A stretch of 64,000 nt of DNA from Paramacrobiotus metropolitanus (taxonomy: Eukaryota > Tardigrada > Eutardigrada > Parachela > Macrobiotidae): assembly GCF_019649055.1 (NCBI RefSeq), contig NW_026570466.1, positions 34,988 through 98,987 on the forward strand, in the 5' to 3' direction. The position numbers and the translations under genes were made by a program. The notes below the pieces were generated by a model. The model was not told where the DNA came from, ran no database searches, and worked only from the letters and a program-made list of their open reading frames with translations. This document shows, piece by piece, positions 56,101 through 64,000 of the stretch. Each line of letters begins with the position of its first letter. The first letter of the stretch is position 1.

Positions 56101-56711
56101 GAAGTGCCGGTAATAACAATTATAATAATTCGAATTACGAAAATCGAGGCGGCCGTGGTAGCTTGTCTCAAAGAGGAAATTATTATTCGAACCGGGGAGG
56201 CCGCGGAAATTTCGGCAATAATCGAGGCGGATACTCCCGCTCGTACACGGAAACGGTGATTCCGCAGCCGCAGAATTCGGTGGCTCCTGTGCAGCCTGTC
56301 CTGAATGTGCCCCAGCCGCAGTTCGTCCCTGTCCCGGTGTTTCAACAGCCACAATATGTTGAGCAACAACACCCGGTGCAATTTGCGCAGTCTTTTCCGC
56401 AGCCAATTCCCATGCAGGCTCCGATGCCTGTTCCTGTTCAGATGATGAATCCAATGATGCCGGTTATGCAGCCCCAGTTCCAGCAACCGGTACAGAACTT
56501 TGATCCACAGTACCAACAGGGTGGCCCTGCGAATAACAACAATTATAATGGCGGTAATAATCGGGGAAATTACCGAAATAATAATAATAATTATCACGGA
56601 CGCGGTGGTTTCAATAACAATAATAATAACCGCCAGCAAAATCAGAATCAAAATTATCGGCAAAATCAGCAGGCGGGTAATCAACCCCGTTTGACGAAAG
56701 AAACATTTTGA
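53160..56711 (+). CDS. gag: Gag polyprotein, 1183 codons, intact up to a 3' frameshift
   Basis: ATG at 53160 (AGAAATG). Layout: N-terminal globular part with GAYDGSRAQTRFKFNAKEI (1-150); Ser/Glu-rich linker (150-260); long coiled coil of heptad-rich E/K/L/N text (about 265-605); Pro/Ser linker; capsid-like retrotransposon gag domain (about 800-965), including FTGPSFQWFEKFW and FNGSLSKADIRRKM; RGG/Asn-rich RNA-binding region (about 985-1040); Pro/Gln-rich and Asn-rich end. Gag forms the particle and packages RNA. It is longer than usual because of the coiled coil. A missing C in the CCCC run at about 56686-56689 (five in the tandem copy) throws the frame just before the zinc knuckle. Confidence 0.8.
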   Translation: MSGGSIPRNRPPPRKIPDNKVIIGAYDGSRAQTRFKFNAKEIPLNLTYLALNVEPPEAQDAFCGKSWIDYQEIRRYLNSKTRLPAHFKPWIEYEGCIPEAYLDITDEQFKTALQDANRWLPEYTEDLNRRREAAQAALTASKATGKTPKKQAANERVTGGAKERIPAQASGAILDEPISETPSVAESKTEPQSSQSDNNLIALAAADKADISEGSETRASKSIRGGTMTFHPAQLKLHSFVSEKDFEQPDEDFLTQAREVDEQLAAAETDQDVGLIVRQTMPVLIQNLRTLIASTKTKVDEMGNSMSLDARVDAERNEKLMFQNDFNEMRVKFENEQIENDRLANEIRIANDNLHALRQANRNAETAFNAMKDERDTLTDTNRNFEKQLEDAQRDLSNAKATIDGLSAHPTPDTAKQIVDLDQKLNKALRDLSAEKDAHQVTNKKLTDAQDLSQKLTKDLEAEKKRAKDAEESLQRDLTQARVQLNNKSSVGPMHIPKEKDDSSQKEIERLLGLLTTERENVQKAQKELKDSKKDKRCDNCENAIQAKNIAQADAYEKSERCNRLYEENAQCRKEWHEKQDQLTKMEVDLKQAYDELRQLRNTDAALGGGEGYFQREAPVATGDVLRPPAFTPFNPQNFSSYVDQPLATGSNPVGILRRPRQESRVEFSEAHSMPRSSSESQIPRETVPPKQRKNKPTDLRQEVFKRISDDAGRQMRGTENRDSSDTENELMDDALMEDEHRRPSSTASNESMSRNPQLEEWLNKQTQISDRTTLTQESVVELLAKFVEKDSDKTVGGMKLLAFDDAHPEKIQRWLMNVEQCRATNNWNDETTCRRVIGAFTGPSFQWFEKFWKDNKGKSWSDFFKPAIVEHFNGSLSKADIRRKMNNRKLEFYEPVRTYLDSFLPWFEELKVSDEEQVEALLEGVQEHRPAWFREIYNAAPKNYTEFQKKLQECEKLWKRMNKDKKAPESTQKSAPSEPRSAGNNNYNNSNYENRGGRGSLSQRGNYYSNRGGRGNFGNNRGGYSRSYTETVIPQPQNSVAPVQPVLNVPQPQFVPVPVFQQPQYVEQQHPVQFAQSFPQPIPMQAPMPVPVQMMNPMMPVMQPQFQQPVQNFDPQYQQGGPANNNNYNGGNNRGNYRNNNNNYHGRGGFNNNNNNRQQNQNQNYRQNQQAGNQPRLTKETF

Positions 56712-58547
56712 AAGACAAATGGCGAACAAATCGCGGAGTCGAGATTTGCTTCCGCTGTCATGGTCTTCATCCCGCTGCAGGTTGTACGAATCAGTTTGTA
56801 CTTCCCGACAGTATGAACCGTCTGCAGAATTGTTGGCAAGGTACAACAACCCGCAGCAGCAAATTAATATGATGGAGTTGGACTTACCGGCTGGGTTGTC
56901 TTCGCCGACGCCGCAGTGTAACAAAATGGAAGTCCAGGACTTTTCGCAGTATCCTCTAGCGGATCACGTTTGCTTGTTGCCGACGCTCGACGCGCAAGCT
57001 TGGTATTCTGTAATTGACATAAATTATCAGAAAGTAAAAACCATGCTGGACACTGGTTCTAGCATTTCTGTTATGTCTTTAAAAATGGCTAAAGACTTAA
57101 AATTAAATATTCATCGCTGCCCCGATCACATTAAGGGCAGGGTTGTACATACAGCTTACCAGGAAGACAGTTGATTGAACCGTTGTCGGTGGTGGTCACC
57201 ATCCACGAATTTGGGATGGCTTTTGAGCACGCAGTGCTCGTGAGTTCCACTTTTGATAGGGACCACGTTGTTTTAGGTTTGGACTTTTTAGCTACAAAGC
57301 CTTTTATATTAGATATGAACACGATGACTTGGCGTCTCTCGCGTAGACAGCCTAATGCTCCGGCATTCTTTCGGCGCGAAACTCACCTGATGTCGGACGT
57401 CATTAGGTCACACGATTTTGATCCGTTAATTCCTGTGGGAGTTAAGCCGTCTCCCGCAATTCCTGCATTGATGTTAACAGAGCGTATTGGTGTCGCTAAA
57501 GAAGCAAAATTTGTGCCATATGAGTCTGCACATTTAATTTTGGCAAAGGCTGATCCCGAAATTTGTATTCTGCACTTACAAAAGGCTAAGCAGGAGTGGC
57601 CGCGCCCAGTCGCGCCACCACCAGTGACTAAAGTGGCTGATGCCCCGGTGAAAACGGAAGTTAAACAAACTACACCAGTTCAGGTAGCCCCGATTAAGCA
57701 GGGATCCGACCAGCATGACGAAGAGTTTGTGCGTAGTGTAGTACAGGAGATGATTCGTCAATATCTCCCTAGAGCAGCTTCCGTCGTGGATGAACCCGTT
57801 CGTCCTGCAATTAAGCAAGAAATTAAGACGGAGAAAAACCCAGAACCAAGTCAAGTTCGTGGGGGAGGCAGTGAAACAATTGTAAATAGTATGCAGTCAA
57901 GTTCGCGGGGGAGAGAACAGGCGTCACCTCAGCCGCCAATTAAAAAGGAAAAAGTTTTGCAGCCTTTGCCGGCAAGCAGCCCAAGTACCTCACCTTCGGC
58001 ATCGGTCAGTCCGGTGCCTAATTCTGGCTCCAGTCAAGTTCGTGGGGGTGACGATTCCCTGCAACTGCCAATTCAAATTTCGTCAATGGATTCCGTTTTG
58101 AAGCAGCATCCGGCTGCGAAATACCTGTATATGGGCGTGTTAGACAAATCATCAAAGTCAGTGGAATGTCTGAGTATGGATAATAAATTGCTTAATGTCA
58201 TACCGGTAGAGCGCGACCGCAGAGACGTCGATGAAGTCCATGACTATCCGTCTTATATGGCACGCAATCCAGAGTTGAAGAAATGGATGACGCCGATGGA
58301 CAGACCACAGGATAAACAGTTATTTCCTTCAGAGAAAAGATTCCGCGATCCGCAGTTTTGGCGTGAAACTCAACAGCAGTGTGTTGATAGCCGGATGTGG
58401 TACAAAATGTACAAGAAACCGTCGCACGCTAATACGAATTTTACCAAATACGAAATCAACAGATTTGTTATTTGTGAAGGAATATTGTGCAGAGTACCTG
58501 ATCATTCTGGTGCATGTCCGAGAATTTACGTGCCGCACCAATGGTGA
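56712..58547 (+). CDS. Zinc knuckle, aspartic protease and spacer of Pol (frameshifted)
   Basis: After the gag frameshift the text continues as a zinc knuckle C-FR-C-HGL-H-PAAG-C (about 56745-56785), then after further one-base shifts near 56803 and 57165 as a protease: VKTMLDTGSSISVMS (catalytic DTG, Asp at 57049) and VVLGLDFLATKP (second loop). Next a spacer with repeated SQVRGGxxS motifs, then FWRETQQQ, GILCRVPDHSG and RIYVPHQW, the segment that normally leads into the integrase zinc domain. TGA at 58545. Where reverse transcriptase and RNase H should be (between protease and integrase) there is only the spacer. Confidence 0.7.
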
Positions 58548-59423
58548 CATAAATTAATTGCCTGCTTCCACGAAATTCTTATTCATCGGCAAGCGTACGG
58601 TCCCTACGAAAAATTATATCCGTATTTAGTAAAATTATTTTACTGGCCGGACTGTATAATAGAAATCGAACGTTATGAGAAAAATTGCGACGTATGTCGA
58701 AACTCGATTAATGACCGTCGGCATTTTGAAACAATTAAAAGAAATGAACAGTTGGCTGCACAGAAAGTTACAGGAAAACGCAAGGTTACCTTTTCTGTCG
58801 ATAATCCAGCCCCGGCAGGAGAATTCGAAAATGGTAGCTTTGTCCCTGCAGATGGCATGAAGCCCATTAATATCGGCCCGTGTCCGGTCTCCTACGAAGA
58901 TAAACAAGCGGAGAAGCAAAGGGAAATAAATTCTCAAATGATTAGTAACTCACCGCCGCCGAAGCCGTCTGAGTTCGTTTCAGAAGATGTCAGAGCGACC
59001 TACGATGTCTCGACAAATATTAACATGAACGAACAGTGGGAAATCTGGAATGAAATACAGAAACAGAAAGCATTGAGTGAGTCTGTAGCTGTAAATCCAG
59101 CGCAACCCACCGTGGGAAATTACGAACCATCACCGGAAGGTTCGGGAAGGAGTTCTCCTTACAACAGCCGGTGGCTAAAAATTTGCCCAAACGGTCTCAG
59201 GACGTCCGTGAATCCACTGATATCCCGGCATGCGTGTATTCGAAGGATGTCATCGAGTTGGCGTACAGGGATGCCCATCTGAAACAGGCACAAGCGCAGG
59301 TTGAAGTTAATTCGGTAGAACATGATATTTACCGTTTTGAGCCAGAACCCGGTCCAATTGACTGTTTTAAAATGGAGCTGTTTCCAGCTTCGCCGGTCAT
59401 AATTCAACCCCACTCGCAGGGAA
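58548..59423 (+). CDS. Integrase-type H2C2 zinc domain plus disordered tail, no DDE core
   Basis: Same frame as the previous ORF, continuing beyond an in-frame TGA (58545-58547). Zinc domain: H at FHE and IHR (four residues between), YLVKLFYWPDC, then C-DV-C, the H-x4-H ... C-x2-C arrangement of integrase N-termini. The D,D35E core should follow, but instead there is a Pro/Ser/Gln-rich acidic stretch. After a one-base shift near 59160 the text (DVIELAYRDAHLKQAQAQV) runs in frame into the second gag copy at 59424. Hence a non-autonomous element, or a derivative made by internal deletion. Confidence 0.6.
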
Positions 59424-62400
59424 TTCCAGATAATAAAGTGATCATTGGGGCGTACGATGGATCGAGAGCTCAGACAAGGTTCAAATTCAATGCAAAAGAA
59501 ATCCCGTTGAATTTGACGTACCTCGCTCTTAACGTTGAACCACCAGAAGCACAAGATGCATTCTGTGGAAAGTCATGGATTGACTACCAGGAAATCAGAC
59601 GGTACTTAAATTCCAAAACGAGATTACCAGCACATTTTAAACCTTGGATTGAGTACGAGGGATGTATCCCTGAAGCTTACCTGGACATCACTGATGAGCA
59701 GTTTAAAACGGCTTTGCAGGACGCAAACAGGTGGCTGCCAGAATACACGGAAGATCTGAATAGACGAAGAGAGGCGGCCCAAGCTGCACTAACAGCGTCA
59801 AAAGCAACCGGAAAAACTCCAAAAAACAGGCAGCAAATGAGCGCGTCACGGGCGGTGCCAAGGAGAGAATTCCAGCCCAGGCATCCGGTGCGATATTGGA
59901 TGAACCCATATCGGAAACTCCAAGTGTGGCTGAGAGCAAGACAGAACCCCAGTCGTCCCAGTCGGACAATAATTTGATAGCGTTGGCGGCTGCGGATAAA
60001 GCGCAGACATCCGAGGGATCAGAAACAAGAGCAAGCAAAAGCATTCGTGGTGGAACAATGACATTCCACCCGGCACAGCTAAAATTACATAGTTTTGTGT
60101 CAGAAAAGATTTTGAGCAACCAGATGAGGACTTCCTTACTCAAGCGGGAAGTCGATGAGCAGTTAGCTGCGGCAGAAACTGATCAGGACGTGGGCTTGAT
60201 AGTTCGGCAAACTATGCCCGTATTGATCCAAAATCTCCGCACGCTCATCGCATCTACAAAAACAAAAGTGGATGAAATGGGCAATTCAATGTCTTTAGAC
60301 GCTCGTGTCGATGCGGAACGAAATGAAAAATTGATGTTCAAAACGATTTCAATGAGATGCGTGTTAAATTCGAAAATGAACAAATAGAAAATGATAGATT
60401 GGCTAACGAAATACGCATTGCGAATGATAATTTGCATGCTTTAAGACAAGCCAACAGAAACGCGGAAACCGCGTTTAATGCAATGAAAGATGAGCGTGAT
60501 ACTTTAACAGACACGAATCGTAATTTTGAAAAACAGTTGGAAGATGCTCAGAGAGATCTTTCAAACGCGAAAGCTACGATTGATGGCCTCAGTGCTCATC
60601 CAACACCAGATACGGCAAAACAGATCGTGGATCTAGACCAAAAATTGAATAAAGCACTGAGGGATTTGTCCGCCGAAAAAGATGCGCACCAAGTCACAAA
60701 TAAAAAACTAACTGATGCGCAGGATTTGTCCCAAAAACTTACCAAAGACCTGGAAGCCGAAAAGAAGCGAGCTAAAGACGCTGAAGAGTCCTTCAACGGG
60801 ATCTCACAAGCGAGAGTGCAGCTGAATAACAAGTCTTCGGTCGGCCCGATGCATATTCCCAAGGAAAAGGATGATTCGTCCCAAAAGGAAATTGAGAGGT
60901 TACTGGGTCTGTTGACCACAGAGCGAGAGAATGTTCAAAAGGCCCAAAAAGAATTAAAAGATTCGAAAAGGATAAAAGATGTGATAATTGTGAGAATGCG
61001 ATTCAAGCGAAAATATAGCACAAGCTGATGCATATGAAAAGTCTGAGAGGTGTAATCGACTGTATGAAGAAAATGCGCAATGCCGAAAGGAATGGCATGA
61101 AAAACAAGACCAACTTACCAAGATGGAAGTGGACCTAAAGCAAGCGTATGACGAACTTCGTCAGCTTCGAAATACAGATGCTGCTCTTGGCGGCGGTGAA
61201 GGATACTTTCAAAGGAAGCGCCGGTAGCGACAGGAGACGTATTACGTCCTCCCGCGTTTACACCATTTAATCCCCAAAATTTCTCGTCATACGTGGATCA
61301 GCCTTTAGCCACTGGCAGTAATCCGGTTGGCATCTTGCGGAGACCTAGACAGGAATCGCGAGTCGAATTTTCGGAGGCTCACTCCATGCCACGCTCGTCT
61401 TCAGAGAGTCAGATTCCTAGGGAAACGGTGCCACCTAAGCAAAGGAAAAATAAACCAACAGATTTACGCCAAGAGGTATTCAAAAGAATATCTGACGACG
61501 CTGGCCGCCAGATGCGAGGAACAGAAAATAGGGACAGTTCCGATACAGAAAATGAACTGATGGATGATGCCCTGATGGAGGATGAACACCGTCGCCCCAG
61601 TAGCACGGCCAGCAATGAGTCTATGTCCAGAAATCCTCAGCTGGAGGAATGGCTGAATAAACAGACCCAAATTTCGATAGAACGACGCTTACACAAGAAA
61701 GCGTTGTTGAACTTTAGCGAAATTTGTGGAAAAGACAGCGATAAAACAGTAGGAGGCATGAAGTTACTCGCCTTTGATGATGCACATCCGGAAAAAATTC
61801 AAAGGTGGCTCATGAATGTTGAACAATGTAGAGCCACGAATAACTGGAATGATGAAACAACATGTCGCAGAGTAATCGGTGCATTCACCGGTCCGTCCTT
61901 TCAATGGTTTGAAAATTCTGGAAGGATAATAAAGGCAAATCATGGTCAGATTTCTTTGCCGGCTATTGTAGAGCATTTTAACGGCTCTCTTTCTAAAGCC
62001 GATATTCGAAGAAAAATGAATAATCGCAAATTAGAGTTTTATGAGCCTGTTCGTGCTTACCTGGATAGTTTTCCCGTGGTTCGAAGAATTAAAAGTATCC
62101 GATGAGGAACAAGTTGAAGCACTCCTAGAGGGCGTTCAGGAGCACAGACCGGCGTGGTTCCGCGAAATATATAACGCAGCGCCTAAAAAATTATACCGAA
62201 TTTCAAAAGAAAAAAGAAGTTGCAGGAGTGTGAGAAGCGGAAGGAATGAATACAAAGGCACCTGAATCAACACAGAAAAGTGCTCCTTCAGAACCGAGAA
62301 GTGCCGGTAATAATTATAATAATTCGAATTACGAAAATCGAGGCGGCCGTGGTAGCTTGTCTCAAAGAGGAAATTATTATTCGAACCGGGGAGGCCGCGG

Positions 62401-64000
62401 AAATTTCGGCAATAATCGAGGCGGATACTCCCGCTCGTACACGGAAACGGTGATTCCGCAGCCGCAGAATTCGGTGGCTCCTGTGCAGCCTGTCCTGAAT
62501 GTGCCCCAGCCGCAGTTCGTCCCTGTCCCGGTGTTTCAACAGCCACAATATGTTGAGCAACAACACCCGGTGCAATTTGCGCAGTCTTTTCCGCAGCCAA
62601 TTCCCCATGCAGGCTCCGATGCCTGTTCCTGTTCAGATGATGAATCCAATGATGCCGGTTATGCAGCCCCAGTTCCAGCAACCGGTACAGAACTTTGATC
62701 CACAGTACCAACAGGGTGGCCCTGCGAATAACAACAATTATAATGGCGGTAATAATCGGGGAAATTACCGAAATAATAATAATAATTATCACGGACGCGG
62801 TGGTTTCAATAACAATAATAATAACCGCCAGCAAAATCAGAATCAAAATTATCGGCAAAATCAGCAGGCGGGTAATCAACCCCCGTTTGACGAAAGAAAC
62901 ATTTTGAAAGACAAATGGCGAACAAATCGCGGAGTCGAGATTTGCTTCCGCTGTCATGGTCTTCATCCCGCTGCAGGTTGTACGAATCAGTTTGTACTTC
63001 CCCGACAGTATGAACCGTCTGCAGAATTGTTGGCAAGGTACAACAACCCGCAGCAGCAAATTAATATGATGGAGTTGGACTTACCGGCTGGGTTGTCTTC
63101 GCCGACGCCGCAGTGTAACAAAATGGAAGTCCAGGACTTTTCGCAGTATCCTCTAGCGGATCACGTTTGCTTGTTGCCGACGCTCGACGCGCAAGCTTGG
63201 TATTCTGTAATTGACATAAATTATCAGAAAGTAAAAACCATGCTGGACACTGGTTCTAGCATTTCTGTTATGTCTTTAAAAATGGCTAAAGACTTAAAAT
63301 TAAATATTCATCGCTGCCCCGATCACATTAAGGGCAGGGTTGTACATACAGCTTACCAGGGAAGACAGTTGATTGAACCGTTGTCGGTGGTGGTCACCAT
63401 CCACGAATTTGGGATGGCTTTTGAGCACGCAGTGCTCGTGAGTTCCACTTTTGATAGGGACCACGTTGTTTTAGGTTTGGACTTTTTAGCTACAAAGCCT
63501 TTATATTAGATATGAACACGATGACTTGGCGTCTCTCGCGTAGACAGCCTAATGCTCCGGCATTCTTTCGGCGCGAAACTCACCTGATGTCGGACGTCAT
63601 TAGGTCACGATTTTGATCCGTTAATTCCTGTGGGAGTTAAGCCGTCTCCCGCAATTCCTGCATTGATGTTAACAGCGTATTGGTGTCGCTAAAGAAGCAA
63701 AATTTGTGCCATATGAGTCTGCACATTTAATTTTGGCAAAGGCTGATCCCGAAATTTGTATTCTGCACTTACAAAAGGCTAAGCAGGAGTGGCGCCCAGT
63801 CGCGCCACCACCAGTGACTAAAGTGGCTGATGCCCCGGTGAAAACGGAAGTTAAACAAACTACACCAGTTCAGGTAGCCCGATTAAGCAGGATCCGACCA
63901 GCATGACGAAGAGTTTGTGCGTAGTGTAGTACAGGAGATGATTCGTCAATATCTCCTAGAGCAGCTTCCGTCGTGGATGAACCTGTTCGTCCTGCAATTA
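59424..64000 (+). pseudogene. Tandem second copy of gag-protease, degraded by small deletions
   Basis: Direct repeat of 53206 onward, offset 6218 bp at the start and 6187 bp near the end, so about 31 bases net are missing over 4.55 kb. Differences are mainly one- to few-base losses in short runs, with few substitutions. The frame is broken into pieces of 80-340 codons. The joint (CAGGGAATTCC / AGATAATAAAG) lies in codon 16-17 of gag, so there is no LTR or gag start here. Copy 2 keeps the C run that copy 1 lacks: gag end, zinc knuckle CFRCHGLHPAAGC and protease (LDTGSS, 63243-63260) are in one frame at 62499-63509. Continues past the window end. Confidence 0.85.

Noticed and set aside
56091-56924. 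277-codon minus-strand ORF over the end of gag (and its counterpart at 62136-63059)
   Set aside because: Antisense shadow of the Asn/Gly- and Pro/Gln-rich gag end, giving runs of Ile/Val/Leu; not a gene.
59846-60143. Minus-strand ORFs over the gag N-terminal region in both copies
   Set aside because: Antisense shadows that follow the duplication; no independent evidence.
1-64000. CRISPR arrays, bacterial operons, ribosome binding sites
   Set aside because: No evenly spaced repeats with unique spacers, no tightly packed prokaryotic genes; the content is that of an animal nuclear genome.

Overview
The window looks like nuclear DNA of an animal, most likely an invertebrate, from a region rich in transposons and old integrated elements. 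Pointers are AT-rich sequence with few long open frames, short exon-like stretches with animal-type splice sites, tRNA- and 5S-derived repeats, Ty3/gypsy relics, a hAT-type miniature element, a second DNA transposon with very long inverted ends, and relics of a Polinton/adintovirus-like element. I cannot name the species. No housekeeping gene and no intact multi-exon host gene is recognised with confidence.

1-12.2 kb: a partial basic ORF at the left edge, then minus-strand coding-like exons (7.3 to 3.1 kb) of unknown function. A tandem duplication of a small ORF follows (7.4-8.1 kb). At 8.8-9.4 kb a piece resembling a protein-primed DNA polymerase B runs directly into a piece resembling a viral genome-packaging ATPase. 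A terminal-exon candidate with two CxxC pairs lies at 10.1-10.4 kb and a minisatellite at 11.0-11.4 kb. 12.2-20.3 kb: a 5S-rRNA-like fragment, a 250-bp repeat shared with 6 kb, a cluster of tRNA-derived units, then mostly empty sequence with foldback hairpins and a GC-rich island flanked by palindromic AATGC(T/A)(T/A)AGCATT motifs.

20-42.4 kb: decayed Ty3/gypsy pol fragments (22, 33, 38, 42 kb), a 1.7-kb non-autonomous DNA transposon with about 0.5-kb terminal inverted repeats and an 8-bp target duplication (24.7-26.4 kb), and a small, internally deleted LTR element (27.4-28.95 kb). 43.5-44.0 kb: a second packaging-ATPase-like relic.

44.7-51.8 kb, all minus strand: three homologous zinc-finger modules, each behind its own splice acceptor in the same phase and ending in its own stop; two related small secreted-type ORFs; an envelope-like glycoprotein gene broken by stops and a frameshift; and a Ty3/gypsy integrase split by a 563-bp hAT-type MITE with 8-bp target duplication. 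The zinc-finger modules resemble the alternative 3' terminal exons of BTB-zinc-finger genes such as lola.

51.8-64 kb, plus strand: a much younger LTR retrotransposon with LTR, primer-binding site, an uninterrupted 1183-codon gag, a DTG protease and an integrase-type H2C2 zinc domain, but no reverse transcriptase and no DDE core. It runs into a second, tandem copy of its own gag-protease region, offset by 6.2 kb and full of small deletions. The two LTR elements are arranged head to head, and the plus element begins where the minus-strand integrase is cut off.
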